A stretch of DNA of 64,000 nt from Flaccisagitta enflata. Its lineage: Eukaryota; Chaetognatha; Sagittoidea; Aphragmophora. The translations under genes and the position numbers were made by a program. Shown here piece by piece: positions 1 through 11,520 of this stretch. How positions within the stretch are numbered: position 1 is the first letter of the stretch; the number at the start of each line of letters is the position of its first letter. The notes below the pieces were generated by a model. That model saw only the letters and a list, made by a program, of their open reading frames with translations, did no database searches and was not told the DNA's origin. The stretch spans positions 65,162,001 through 65,226,000 of the forward strand of contig OZ231126.1 in assembly GCA_965153355.1 (NCBI GenBank), written 5' to 3'.

Positions 1-386
1 CAGACAAAAACCAGACAAAAACCAGACATAGACCAGACCTAAACCAGACCTAAACCAGACTTAGACCAGACTTAAACCAGACTTAAACCAGACTTAAACC
101 AGACTTAAACCATACTTATCTTTGATATCATTTTAACCAGCAGACTTAAACCAGCAGACTTAAACCAGCAGACTTAAACCATTAGACCAGCAGACTTAAA
201 CAATTAGATTTAAACTAGCAGACTTAAACCAGCAGACTTAAACCAGCAGATTCAAACCAGCAGACTTTAACCATCAGACTTTAACCAGCAGACTTTAACC
301 AGCAGACTTTAACCAGCAGACTTTAACCAGCAGACTTTAACCAGCAGACTTTAAATAGCAGACTTTAACCAGCAGACTTTAACCAA
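1..386. repeat. Minisatellite, units of 10-15 bp around CAGACTTAAACCAG
   Basis: Tandem units drift from AAACCAGAC (about 1-115) to CAGACTTAAACCAG (about 130-250) and CAGACTTTAACCAG (about 255-386). The array begins before the window. It runs directly into the ATGACCAAAA array that follows, so the two probably form one evolving tract. Confidence 0.9.
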
Positions 387-1530
387 AAATGATCAAAAAT
401 GACCAAAAATGATCAAAAATGACCAAAATGACCAAAAATGACAAAAAGTGACCAAAATGACCAAAAATGACCAAAAATGACCTAAATGACCTAAATGACC
501 AATGATGACTAAAAATGACCAAAATGACCAAAATGACCAAAATGACCAAAATGACCAAAATGACCAAAAATGATCAAAACTGACCAAAAAGACCAAAATG
601 ATCAAAAATGACCAAAAATGACCAAAAATGACCAAAAATGACCAAGAATGACCAAAATGACCAAAGATAACCAAAAATGACCAAAATGACCAAAATGAAC
701 AAAATAACCAAAAATGATCAAAAATGACCAAGAATGATCAAAAATGACCAAAATGACCAAAAATGACCAAATATGACTAAAAATGATCAAAAATGACTAA
801 AAATGATCAAAAAAGGCCAAAAAAGGCCAAAAATGACCAAAATGAACAAAATAACAAAAATGACCAAAAATAACCCAAAATGACCACAAAATGACCACAA
901 AATGACCAAAAATGATCAAAATTGATCAAAATTGATCAAAAATGACCAAAAAAGACCAAAATGACCAAAATGACCAAAATGACCAAAAATGATCAAAATG
1001 ACCAAAAATGACCAAAAATGACCAAAAATGACCAAAAATGACCAAAAATGACCAGAAATGTTCAAAAATGTTCAAAAATGACAAAAATAACCAAAATAAC
1101 CAAAATGACCAAAAAAGACCAAAAAAGAACAAAAATGAACAAAAATGACCAAAAAATGACCAAAAATGACCAAAAATGACTAAAATGACCAAAATGACCA
1201 AAAATGATCAAAATGACTAAAAAAGACCAAAAATGACCAAAAGACCAAAAATGACCAAAATGACCAAAAATGACAAAAAATGACAAAAAAAGATCAAAAA
1301 TGATCAAATGATCAACAATGATCAAAAATGATCAAAAAAGGACAAAAATGACCCAAAATGACCAAAATGACCAAAATGACCAAGATAACCAAAAATGACC
1401 AAAAATGACCAAAAATGACCAAAAATGACCAAAAATGACCAAAAATGACTAATGATCAAAATGATCAAAATGACCAAAATGACCAAAATGACCAAAAATG
1501 ACCAAAAATGACCAAAAATGACTAGAAGCA
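387..1530. repeat. Minisatellite of about 10 bp, consensus ATGACCAAAA
   Basis: More than one hundred imperfect copies of ATGACCAAAA, with variants ATGATCAAAA and ATGACCAAA. Mixed 9- and 10-bp units leave all three minus-strand frames open for long stretches (HFWSFLVIFG-type translations), which are repeat artefacts. A family H 3' end follows at 1595-1697, so the array is probably the expanded core of that element. Confidence 0.92.
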
Positions 1531-1594
1531 ACCAATAATTCCTAAAAACAACAAAAAAATGACTCAAAATAACTCCAGACGACCCAAAAAGACA

Positions 1595-1697
1595 CAAAAA
1601 AGCAAAGTGTTACCGACGGACCGACGGAATGACGGACGGACGGACCGACCGACCGACCGACGGAGCGGGTTGTAGAGTCGCGTGCACGCGACTAAAA
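1595..1697 (+). mobile_element. Family H element, 3' end (GACS core, terminal hairpin)
   Basis: A (GACGGACC)-type tetranucleotide stretch is followed by a GAGCGGGTTGTAGA segment, the 16-bp perfect palindrome GTCGCGTGCACGCGAC (1677-1692) and TAAAAAG. This order recurs in more than fifteen places in the window. No head is visible; the upstream minisatellite occupies the place of the element's middle. Resemblance to Helentron-derived HINE/pearl elements is inferred from architecture. Confidence 0.8.
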
Positions 1698-1714
1698 AGA
1701 GGAAGGATGAGAAT

Positions 1715-3415
1715 AATAAAAGGGAACGAAAAAGGTCTAAAGCTCTATTTGAAAGAATACACGTATCAAGTTTTATCCTTTTACACATGTTTTTTTGCTG
1801 ATACTATTCTTTAGATATACAATACAGTGGGGCTTCACTAGAGGGCATTTCAAGAGACCATGCAATTTCATGTCTTTTAATGAAGCTGCCTTTTTCTAAT
1901 TTAAAAAAAGATTACAACACACTTACTTTGTTTAATTGAAAATCGCGAAGTAGTTGATGAAAATCCTTTAGTGGAAACCTAGCGATTTTAACTTTTAGGT
2001 TGCTTGTTGCTAAGACCAATTCTTATATGTAAGCTCTAAATCAAGGGATATCCATTTAAGGATGGATTTAAGCCCAGGATTTCACTTCGCGAATCAGTCG
2101 AGTGTGACAAAGTCTCTAAAGGACAGAGTTGTAAACACTGTTGATAGGCATGTATCAATGGCAAAAAATCACACAAAAGCCCCTTGAATGTTTATCATTT
2201 GATCAATTGAACCTTTTCTCATTTTTTAAAAAGGGAGAATCAGATAGCCATTTTCAAGATGTTGCAGACATTAAGGTTTTTACTGGAACTGTGGTAGAGA
2301 TACATCATGATGTATCATGATATCAAAAAAACTACAAAAAGATAGTTCATTATCAGGCCTGATTTTAGTGCGAGCCCGCAAGCCCGATGCTCTCTATTTT
2401 GCTCTAGGGCGCTCATGTTTTGCAAGCTCTGAGCCTGGCAGGCTCTCTCCTATTAGGATGGGTTCAAAGTGCTTAAACTGGTTGAGCCAAATACTTCAAA
2501 AAAATACTAAAGTTATGAGTTGTTTTTAAATTTTTAGATTTTTAGAATTTTTCACACAATGAATCATTTTAGTGCTGATCTTTTTAATCATTAAACTATA
2601 TAATCAGTAGCTTTAATTAGGATCTAAGCGGAAATAATAATGAAATAATAATATTTAACAAAACATTCTTATTGGGCTCATGGTTTTCTTCTTGGGCTCT
2701 GTCAAATTGTTGGGAGCGAGCCTGACTGGCTCAGTCAAAAAAGTCAATAAAATCAGGCCTTTGTATCATGCTCTATCCAATGGTGCAATCCCCATCCTTC
2801 TATGATGCTTAGGAGCAGAGATATTACAAAAAAAAAAAACATATTGTATATCAATAAATAGTAATTAGTTATATATTCTATTTGCAATTTCTATTTCATT
2901 GTTTTTTATTTATTTCATTTTGTTTTATTTTATTTTATTCTATTTTGTTTTGTTTTGTTTTATTTTACCATATTTTATTTCTATCTATTTTGTTTTATTT
3001 CATTTTTATTTATTCTATTTCATTTTATTTTATTTCATCCATTGACTTTATTCAAATTCACTATTGCTGGTGCATGCTCTACCATCTACTGCACTTCATG
3101 ATTTCTTATGTGTTTCGATTGTAGACTAGTGATCATCAGACACATTGTCCTCTTGTTTGTGTGTTTCTCCTTTGGTCCATCAATACATCTATCTCTGTTT
3201 CTCATATCTGTTGTTCAATTCTGTTTCTTAGTGCCTTCCTCTTTTTTAGACATCAGGCGCTTACTTTTTAGCTGTCAGGCGCATTTAGATTTTCAAACTA
3301 TGCCAATGCTTTTAGTTTCAAATTGGCCTCATGTATAAAATTTTTTTTAGCACTCAGGCCAAAATCATTTTTAAGACATCAGGCCACTGGAATAATTTAG
3401 CTTTCAGGCGCTTCC
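1715..3415 (-). mobile_element. Dispersed repeat (family G), truncated copy
   Basis: Most of this stretch matches, in reverse orientation, 55107-56100. Examples are the GGGCATTTCAAG segment near 1843 and the terminal TTAGCTTTCAGGCGCTTCCCCC at 3400-3421. The far end present at 56300 is missing here and the copy stops close to the family H 3' end at 1697. An extra T-rich (TTTTAT)n tract (about 2885-3045) is shorter or absent in the other copy. It has no coding capacity. Confidence 0.75.
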
Positions 3416-3820
3416 CCCATTCTTTGAAATTAAGAATGCGCAAACGATGTGTTTACTGAGAGATTGACGTATCCGACCCCTTATTGAGCCGCCTGAATAT
3501 ACTAAAGACGGAAAGAGACGAAAACCACAAGCATTGGATTCATTATGAATATAATCCTCCAAGAAGAGGTTGTGGGATAACAACGAAAACCGCATGAAAA
3601 GACGGTTTATGATACTGGTTACGTTAGAACGACATGGTTCAAAGAATACGATAGAGGCATTGAAAGAAATAAATCGTTTGCTTGTGACGTAGCAAAATAT
3701 GTATTTCCTTCTTTCTTTCTCCACGAAATACGTGTAAGAATCCAACGTGACGACATAAAAGGTGAGCGAGATGACCACCGCCTTAACTTGGAGAACAAGG
3801 GCCATTAGGCCAGCAGTCAT
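3404..3820 (-). other. Open frame of 138 codons, unrecognised
   Basis: The frame covers one of the few non-repetitive stretches near the left end. I recognise no domain, signal peptide or motif, and its 3' part overlaps the end of the family G copy, which argues against a real gene. It is noted only because 3416-3840 otherwise contains nothing identifiable. Confidence 0.12.
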
Positions 3821-3852
3821 GGACTAAGACCCCCCCCCCATACAATCAGTCA

Positions 3853-4138
3853 CTGGACAAACGAGATGGACGGACAAACGAGATGGACGGACAAACGAGA
3901 TGGACGGACAAACGAGATGGACGGACAAACGAGATGAATGGAAAAACAAGATGGTTGGTCGAACAAGATGATTGGACGAACAAGATGGTAGGACGAACAA
4001 GATGGTAGGACGAACGAGATGGTAGGACGAACAAGATGGTAGGACGAACGAGATGGTAGGATGAACAAGATGGTAGGATGAACAAGATGGCAGGACGAAC
4101 AAGATGGTAGGACGAACAAGATGGTAGGATGAACCAGG
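3853..4138. repeat. 17-bp minisatellite
   Basis: About 17 direct units of GGACAAACGAGATGGAC changing gradually to GGACGAACAAGATGGTA. Units keep a strict 17-bp step while the consensus shifts along the array. The array ends about 10 bp before a TA-flanked MITE. There are no spacers, so this is not a CRISPR array. Confidence 0.9.
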
Positions 4139-4148
4139 GGCTGGATTA

Positions 4149-4733
4149 ACACCCTGTGCAGGAAATTTGGCACAAACATATTGACATAAAAACGATATTT
4201 CTAGATGGCCCAGTGAGTAGAAATTTGAAACATAACCTCCTGACTAGCTCTACTGGACGTAAGAATGCGCCGTTGATCAGTCATGCGACCACTCTCTGCC
4301 ATAGAAAGCTTCAAACTAGACATGCGGTGTTAGATTTTGATGGGTTTTTACCGGCAAAATTTGATGAAGGGAAACACTTATACTTGAGGCCATTTTAGAA
4401 CTACTGGGGTGGTCTGAAGCAAGCAGTGTATGCAGGGGGTTACTAAGTTGAGTCCCTCAATGATGTGCAGCACCGGATCCACGCCAAAATCTGCAAAATC
4501 AACTGACAAGTTATCATCTATCTTTTTGCTTGATCAAAGACAAAATCGTCAAATCTGCGACTTATAGACCCTATTTGACATTCAAATAAATTGATATTTA
4601 CTGCTTTTTGACTTTTACGTATTTATAATAACAATATTTTTGCATTCCAGCCATATTTTGGACAGATTTTATCTATTTTGAACAGTTATCAATTGTTTTA
4701 TTGGACTTGTGCCAAATTTCCTGCTCAGGGTGT
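4149..4733. mobile_element. TA-flanked MITE, 585 bp, TIR ACACCCTG
   Basis: The left end ACACCCTGTGCAGGAAATTT is the inverted complement of the right end AAATTTCCTGCTCAGGGTGT with one mismatch. TA lies at both borders (4147-4148 and 4734-4735), as expected for a Tc1/mariner-type target duplication. There is no transposase frame inside. Confidence 0.85.
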
Positions 4734-5104
4734 TATATCAGAAAATACCGCTGAATTCGGAAGACACAAATGGACTCTCCAAAGTTGATAAGTTATCAGT
4801 ATCATCACCCAATGCACTTTGGTGCTTTATGCTTCAGTTGCTTGATCTTTTTTTTTTACCGGTACCACAAGAATCTATAGTTTTTCCACGACATTGGTCT
4901 GACGTGTTACAATTCATGGTATTCTCATAAATCACCTCTTCTTCTTACACTTCAATACCCTTCAGTTTGTACTTTGTACTTTCTCCGATTTTTTGCATTC
5001 ATTCCATTGATTTTTGTCTTTAGAAATAAGTCTTGCCTTTTCATGTCTATTTACATACTCGATTAGATTGTAAAGAATTTCGATCGGGATTAAAAAGTCG
5101 TTCT
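4734..5104. other. AT-rich stretch, nothing recognised
   Basis: Non-repetitive sequence with a short T run near 4850. I see no gene, RNA or transposon end here. Confidence 0.6.
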
Positions 5105-5345
5105 TTATAGTCGCGGACACGCAAATCTAAAGGAGGCTTTGTTCGTCCGTCTGTTGGTATGTCCGTCCGTTTGTCCCTCCGTCCATGATGACCGAGTTGA
5201 AAAAAGTGAAAACGCACATTCATGATGCTGCAGTGTAGATCGTTTGTTTGTGTAAGTGTAAGAGAGAGAGAGAGAGACGAGCTGATGGATGGACGGGTGA
5301 ACCAAAGGATGGACAGAGCCCCTTACAGATTCGCGTGTCATTGAC
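5105..5345. mobile_element. Family H, two 3' ends facing outward
   Basis: The minus-strand 3' end is at 5105-5180 (hairpin at 5110-5127, then a GTCCGT core). A plus-strand 3' end lies at about 5281-5345 (GGAC core, then CCCCTTACAGATTCGCGTGTC). Between them is a segment with ATGATGCTGCAGT, homologous to the site where BEL inserted at 15780/23706. It may be a rearranged copy or two merged copies. Confidence 0.65.
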
Positions 5346-5469
5346 TTATAAATGGGTATGGGAATAATGGTCTAACAGAAAACATTGCTCATTAATAGAA
5401 GTGAAGACGCTTTCCATTTTCCATTTATTGCATTTTATCTTCGTCATTTGATGTATGACATTTCACATA

Positions 5470-6042
5470 CAGTACGATGGGAGCAATGACGACCTAGACT
5501 GGAGGATAGATTATAGGTGCCTTAATTTCATTTGTATTAAAATATAATTGAGATTTTGGTTAATCAAAAATTGCCATAGTGAGTGAATGCATTTACGTCT
5601 TTCAAATTTCAACTTGTGACTTGACCTCATCAAGACTTCATTTTTCTAGGTTCCAACCTATTTCATTAGATCAGGCAAAAAATTTTACATAATTTTAAAA
5701 AAAATCAGCTCAATCGGACCATTTTTACAGGTTTTACGGATATCTTTATAAACAAAAATTATGCAAATTAGTTAATGGGCAAAACTTAAAATCGCTATAA
5801 AACCTATGAAAATGGACCGATTGAGCTGATTTTTTTTTTCTCGAACTAATGTAAAATTTTCTACTTGATCTATTGAGATAGGTTAAAACCTTGAAAAATG
5901 AAATCTTGATGAGGTCAAGTCGCAAGTTGAAGTTTGAGTAACTATCAATTAGCCTAAATCTCAAATATTTTATCATACAAATAAAATTAGGTTACTAAAT
6001 ATCTATCTTCCAGTCTAGGTCGTCATTGCTCCCATCGTACTG
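5470..6042. mobile_element. Palindromic TA-flanked MITE, 573 bp, TIR CAGTACGATGGGAGC
   Basis: The ends match over more than 40 bp (CAGTACGATGGGAGCAATGA at the left, its complement at the right). TA sits on both borders (5468-5469, 6043-6044). Homology continues inward, for example AAATCAGCTCAATCGG near 5702 and its complement near 5816, so almost the whole element can fold into one hairpin. No coding frame. Confidence 0.9.
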
Positions 6043-6902
6043 TATCTTGTGTCAAAAACGTCACGTTATATTTTCCACCACAGTGGAAACCGCGAAGGTC
6101 AGCTTCATACTTTATTCGTTTTAAAAAAATATTTTTTTTACTTTTTAAAAGGCTTTGCTATCGGGGAAATGGCGACCGCATAACTTTTTCTCGACTATTC
6201 ATCAGTAAGATACAGATCACAGATTACAGATCGTAGAATACAGATATCAAATTCTCAATTTCTAATATACAATGGACCGATGAACGGACCAAAAATTAGA
6301 GCCGCGTCGCAAGGGTTTGATGTATGGGTGCGTCTGACAAAGATAAAACTTCAACAGAATTTTTGAGAGAAAAATAAGTGGCAGACAAAGAGACGAAATG
6401 CAAGAAAGAAAAGAGACATTAACGGTCTGAACTTGAGTGACAGGTAGAGAGTAGCTCATGGACAGAAAAGGGGAAAACAGACAGGAAGACGGAAGATAAA
6501 CGACTTTGAATCTTGGTTATGAAGACGAGGTCAAAAAAAGGTCACGAGGAAGTCGATTGGTAAGAACCCACTTTGGGATAAGCTCATTCATGGTATTTTG
6601 ACAGGAGTCTTGGGTTGCTTTAAGGAATCCGCAGCCGGAAAGTACAAATAATGTTTACAATCTGTCACGCTTGTGTTTTACTAATTCTTTTCTAATTTAT
6701 CAAATGATAGGTTGATTTGATATTTTTCTTTTCAGCATGATCTCAAAGTTCGCCTTTAAGACAATTCATGAGAGCAGTGTGACTGTGTGTCAATTTTTTG
6801 ACGAACATAATTTCATGGTACATATTCACATCAAGTGATATTTTTTTTTTTTTTTTTTGGTTTTGTGTTAAATGGGTAATCGTGATACATGCATCTTTTT
6901 TT
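6043..6902. other. No gene recognised
   Basis: Mixed-complexity sequence with a 19-base T run at about 6840-6858. A short GGACCGATGAACGGACC stretch followed by GCCGCGTCGC near 6273-6310 may be a decayed family H 3' end. Nothing else is supported. Confidence 0.5.
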
Positions 6903-7112
6903 AACAAGGCTGGATACACGGCTACCCCAGTCGCGTGCAGTTGGGCAGGGGCCATATTCAAGGTCAGTGGAGCATTTGGGCAGGAGCAGTATAGCCAAAA
7001 ACCCCATAAACGCCGAAAAAGTAAAGTGTGACGGACTGACCAACGGATGGACGGACGGACCAACGGACCGACAAAGCGGGGTGTAGAGTCGCGTAGCACG
7101 CGACTAAAAAGT
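6903..7112 (+). mobile_element. Family H element, complete copy
   Basis: The head is AACAAGGCTGGATACACGGC, then the subterminal motif AGTCGCGTGC (6929-6938) and GGGCAGG. The middle has CGCCGAAAAAGTAAAGTGTG, then a (GGAC)n core. The tail is GCGGGGTGTAGA, hairpin GTCGCGTAGCACGCGAC (7088-7104), TAAAAAG. Head GTCGCGTGC is the exact complement of GCACGCGAC in the tail. Non-coding, about 210 bp. Confidence 0.88.
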
Positions 7113-7356
7113 TGGATGAGGGTTTTTCAAAATCATTACAAGTGATTGTATGATGCTACGTATCATTTATAGGATTTTCACACTGGATCTTGCGTCTATC
7201 AAGCAGTTGTAATCCCTTAGTGGATGGACTTGCGGAAGCGGGATCTATCCTTTGTTATGATCTATGGAGGGATATGATATATATACGGCTTCCCATGGGT
7301 GAGCGTTACGACAATGGCGTGGGCGCTTGCTCGTGTTGGTTGACGATGAAAGTTAA

Positions 7357-7513
<157 letters not shown>

Positions 7514-7621
7514 AGAGATGTGGAAGTTCCACACTGATGATTTCCTCTCCAAAGGAAGATGGAACAACTCAATTGTTTCTGCTTTTATCTGCAGCGGGGA
7601 AACGGCTGATAAGATAGATTG

Positions 7622-7745
7622 ACCGACTATCTGACCAACCAACCAACCAACCAACCCACCGATCATGCCACCAACCGACTAACTTACCAACCATCCAGGT
7701 CACAATCTTATCAACCGACCAGCTGACTAACTAACCAACCGACTG
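7622..7745. repeat. Degenerate (CCAA)n tract
   Basis: Imperfect CCAACCAACC and CCGACTAAC units. The period matches the tetranucleotide core of family H, so this may be a decayed H core, but no H ends flank it. Confidence 0.6.
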
Positions 7746-7954
7746 ACTAGTCCGATGCCTCCTCCCATTTTAGCCTAATGAAAGAACAGGCAAGGCTCTC
7801 AAAAGTTCTAACAGATGGACGAATTTTATAAAAGGGGCAGACAAATATTTGGATCGACCTTATTCCATTCTGAACCATTCTTTTGTTCCGTGTTTGTCCT
7901 AGTCCTATCCTACTTCCTAATTTTGATTTAGAAACCTCTTTTCCCGTGTTACTT

Positions 7955-8195
7955 TTTTGATGCGGACAGGCAACTTTACAAAGGGTTTTGCCCATCCGTC
8001 CGTCGGACCGTCGGACCATCGGTCCGTCCGTCCGTCCGTCCGTCCGTCCTTCCGTCTATGATGATCAAGTCGAAAAGTGCGGAAACGAGTTATGATGCTG
8101 CAGTTATGATTGTCTGTGTGTGAGAGAGAAAATGGGGTGAGTAGGCTATGGATGGGGATGGCATGCCCCTCCCTGCCTACACGTCCGCAACGACA
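7955..8195 (-). mobile_element. Family H element, minus strand
   Basis: The tail hairpin GATGCGGACAGGCAAC lies at 7959-7974, followed by a (GTCC)n core. ATGATGCTGCAGTTATGAT (about 8093) is the uninterrupted form of the BEL target site. The minus-strand head is read from GTCCGCAAC at 8183-8191 and CCCTGCC. Head GTTGCGGAC pairs with most of the tail. Confidence 0.75.
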
Positions 8196-8435
8196 TTGTG
8201 ACCCCGCGCCACTTGTCTCTATTACAGCCCTTTAACCTTCTTACGGCATGTCTGTATGATGTCGAATTCGTCTGTGTGTTTGAAAACTACTTTATGGCTT
8301 TCTAGGCTTGACATCTGTAAATCCAACAGCTCGTCGATCCATCGGTTGTTCAGTTACAGTTGGAGTAGTGCAGATACCAGGCGGTTTACAGTTGTGTCGC
8401 GTTGACAAACAACACGCAGTTGCGAGAGATATAGG
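8196..8435. other. No feature recognised
   Basis: Ordinary-complexity sequence without repeats or plausible frames. Confidence 0.5.
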
Positions 8436-8680
8436 GGGCGTTTCTAGTCAAAGACGATCGCGTTTTTAACGGGCCACTCGGTCGCTTGCTACGTTCATTT
8501 GCTCACTCCGCTCACTCCCTCCGCAGCGCTCCGCTTCGCTACGCTCACTTCGCTCGCTCGCTCCATCCACGGGCTCGCTCACTCCCTCGTGCGACAGTTG
8601 AAATTCTTGAATATGTGTTCACGCTGTTATCGCTTTTCACGGGAACAAACGCGTTTTTCATCCTCACTAGAAACACGCCC
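8436..8680 (+). mobile_element. Short TIR element, ends GGGCGTTTCTAGT
   Basis: It starts GGGCGTTTCTAGTC and ends CACTAGAAACACGCCC, an imperfect inverted pair. The centre carries a degenerate CGCTCACTT-like tandem. A second copy with the same ends and the same ATTCTTGAATATGTGTTCAC-like segment lies at 13669-13914. Non-coding. Confidence 0.75.
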
Positions 8681-8994
8681 ATACTTATGATTTACTAATA
8701 TACAGTTATGCGCGTTTTACCTATGAATCACAAATGATTTAAATACGGATAGTTCGATCGCCGATGACGATGTAGGGAAATTTACCTGAGAGATAAAAAG
8801 AATTACTGTAGGAAAGCCGATTGGCAAAGACTTGGAAGTTCAATGCCCGCGGAAAGATTTGGTTCGTTGCCTCTTGCCCATGGTTGCCATCTGAAGTGGC
8901 ACGTGAATCATTCAACTCGCGCCAATCAGTCACAATCTCTTTCTCTATATTCCCCGGCTGCTTATCAGTATCACCCCCTGATTTCCCGGTCGCA

Positions 8995-8999
8995 ATCTC

Positions 9000-9057
<58 letters not shown>

Positions 9058-9058
9058 T

Positions 9059-9155
<97 letters not shown>

Positions 9156-9227
9156 ATACACACACGCGGGAGGGTGCGTACATCGGGCTTTGTAAAACGA
9201 TTGACGCGGTGAACAAGTTGTTGAACT

Positions 9228-9260
<33 letters not shown>

Positions 9261-9262
9261 TG
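8995..9262. repeat. (CT)n, (CA)n and poly-T tracts
   Basis: (CT)n at 8995-9055 passes directly into about 95 bp of (CA)n (to 9154). A poly-T run of about 31 follows at 9230-9260. Overlapping frames in all six phases are repeat translations. Confidence 0.95.
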
Positions 9263-9280
9263 TCTTTCAATTAATAAATA

Positions 9281-9480
9281 ACGGGTGTTCAAAAAAAGTA
9301 ATATGTAGTTTTAAGTTAAAAATTAGTGTATTTTTGACAAAATAATCATGCATTATCAAATTAAGAATCAAGTGCCTAATAACTTAGCTAGAAAATCTTT
9401 TAATCATGTAATCAAGCCTATCAAAATAAACAACATTTTCTTTAGTAACTTTTTGCTTTACTTTTTTTTCAAACACTCAT
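9281..9480. mobile_element. TA-flanked MITE, 200 bp, TIR ACGGGTGTTCAAAAAAAG
   Basis: The left ACGGGTGTTCAAAAAAAGTA is inverted at the right as TACTTTTTTTTCAAACACTC. TA is present at both borders (9279-9280 and 9481-9482), consistent with a mariner-type insertion. AT-rich interior without coding capacity. Confidence 0.75.
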
Positions 9481-9711
9481 TATGAAAAAAAAACTATAAT
9501 ACTTAGAGAGAGTTCAGTGACTGACTACGCTTTAATGAGAATCGAAGCCGCAGAGTTAAGCTATCTCATATCAGATTACTTCAATTTCAACTAGAAGCCA
9601 TTTGAATGAAAAACCCATTAACAGTCTTCCATCATTTTCTAGGTGCGCCAACGCACCTCTATAACTGGTCGTGTCTGTGTGATTGTTGGTCGGTTAGTCA
9701 CACAAAAGTTT

Positions 9712-9880
9712 GTTGCACCCACATGTATTTGTCCTCTATGCTTTCACGCAAATGGGGAATTTTCTCCTCCTCCACCTTCTTTTTCTTCTTCGTAAACCCC
9801 CCCCCCCCCACCTCCAGGTGTATATCTTAGCCTCGAGGCCCAAATCCCAACCTCAGGGCCCAAATCCCGACGTCAATAGA
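9712..9880 (+). mobile_element. Family F fragment
   Basis: CTATGCTTTCACGCAAATGG, then TTTTCTCCTCC, a C run of 13, then subrepeats of CTCGAGGCCCAAATCCC type. This is the order of the left half of family F, but the outer GGGCAGCGGCCCC end is missing and only three or four subrepeats remain. Confidence 0.7.
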
Positions 9881-10221
9881 TTTGGGCCTGTAGTTTGTAA
9901 TCTGATAAATTCCCAAATCAACATTGAATATAAATTCAAGAATGATGGCGTAATACGGGTAGGTAATCGGAGTTATCCTTATTCAGTGTCCCCAGCCCCC
10001 ATGAGATATCAGGGATTCATTTTTATGATAACCTTTCAGATAACGTGTTTGTGACGTTGGGTTTATCGTGACCCTCATCGAGACTCAAGTAAGACTAAGA
10101 GACGCACGTGTCCAAATTGCATCTCAGAATAACAGCTGGGACCGGCAGATTAATCTTGAACAACGCAGACGCACGTGAATATATCGTAGCAATGCAAATG
10201 TGCCATTGGCGGTATGTCAAG

Positions 10222-10222
10222 A

Positions 10223-10289
<67 letters not shown>

Positions 10290-10299
10290 GCTGTTGTCG

Positions 10300-10334
<35 letters not shown>

Positions 10335-10337
10335 GCT

Positions 10338-10378
<41 letters not shown>

Positions 10379-10398
10379 GGTTGTGGTTGTGGTTGTGG

Positions 10399-10484
<86 letters not shown>

Positions 10485-10506
10485 ATTGTTGTTGTTGTAG
10501 TTGTTT
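10222..10506. repeat. (GTT)n with (GTTGTC)n and (GTTGTG)n blocks
   Basis: About 285 bp of GTT. Near 10340-10402 the array changes to six GTTGTC and then about four GTTGTG hexanucleotides before returning to GTT. The frames over it are repeat artefacts. Confidence 0.95.
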
Positions 10507-11017
10507 TGCAAAAACAGCTGCTTTTCTTAATGCACGTTTATTTACCCCACAACTGCAGAAGTGCCTTTGGGCCGATGTCAAGCGTCAAAGAATTGTTTGC
10601 GACCGGATTGGCCAAAAGAAACAAAAGTGGTGCGAATGGGATGATGATCAGCGCAGTGACAGGCGACCATCGTTACTGAATAACTTTTGACAGCATTTCA
10701 GTAACCTTTGGATCAAAAATTGCCTCAGCAAAGAATGAAACATGATGGAACCTGCTGCACAGATTCATTCATCTGTGTGACATACAGTCAAATCCTGTTC
10801 TAGTGGATTTCAAAGGACAAATAAATCTTATCTATAACATGCGGAATGATGATATTGCTAACACAGGAAATTAAGGAGAACAAAAGACTTTGAATTTGCA
10901 TCTATTACATTGGCCAAATTTAACCTCCGCAAAAATCGACCCGCATCGGACAGACTGACCGAGACCCCTTCCTGCATCGTGAACCGATATCCGGTGTGCA
11001 ACACCGAGACAGACCAA
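10507..11017. other. No gene recognised
   Basis: Non-repetitive sequence after the GTT array. No frame longer than the repeat read-through is supported and I see no transposon ends. Confidence 0.5.
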
Positions 11018-11368
11018 CGAGACAGACAGACAGACAGACAGACAGACAGGGGATTAGTAAGGAGAAGAGAGGGAGAGGTCGAGGAGAGACAATGGAGAGA
11101 AAAAAAGGAAGTGTGAATGGAGAATGGGGTAAGAATTCGGAGAGAAAGAGAGAGAGAGAGAAAGAGATTTGATTTGATTTGATTTGATTTGTAATGTCTG
11201 ATAAGCGATAACACTTAAGTACACAAGGTACAAAGACATGAGTAATCACATTTTTTCTAGTCTACTGTTCTGTACAAATCCCAGGTAGTGATAAAGAAAA
11301 TACACACAAAAAGAAAAAAAAATAAAATAAATAGAGCTGAAGATCCAAATCCCACGATTCTGACTTGT

Positions 11369-11445
<77 letters not shown>

Positions 11446-11482
11446 AACACAGGCAGACAGACAGATAGACAGACAGACATAG
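11018..11482. repeat. (GACA)n, (GATTT)5 and (AG)n microsatellites
   Basis: (GACA)n at about 11018-11048 and (AG)n at 11143-11164 are followed by five GATTT pentamers at 11166-11190. A longer (AG)n lies at 11373-11440, then (GACA)n to 11480. The same GACA/GA association recurs at 34689, 41200 and 31270. Confidence 0.9.
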
Positions 11483-11520
11483 AAAGAAAGCATCTTTAAA
11501 TAACAATGGATAGCAGGGTT

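Noticed and set aside
393-1597. Several minus-strand frames rich in HFWSFLVI
   Set aside because: The 9/10-bp minisatellite keeps all frames open; amino-acid periodicity equals the DNA repeat.
1677-1692. Family H hairpin as a transcription terminator or operator
   Set aside because: It recurs in many orientations as part of a transposon-like unit; no associated gene.
3853-4138. Possible CRISPR array
   Set aside because: 17-bp units are contiguous with no unique spacers, and the genome is animal-like.
6903-7112. Family H as a tRNA-derived SINE with A-rich tail
   Set aside because: I could not find convincing A and B boxes, and the tail is a fixed CTAAAAAG after a hairpin rather than a variable A run.
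6903-7112. Family H as a classical terminal-inverted-repeat MITE
   Set aside because: The complementary motif lies about 25 bp inside the 5' end, and the outermost bases are not inverted copies, so the ends are asymmetric.
10095-10690. Poly-Asn, poly-Cys, poly-Val frames
   Set aside because: Same cause, the (GTT)n array.
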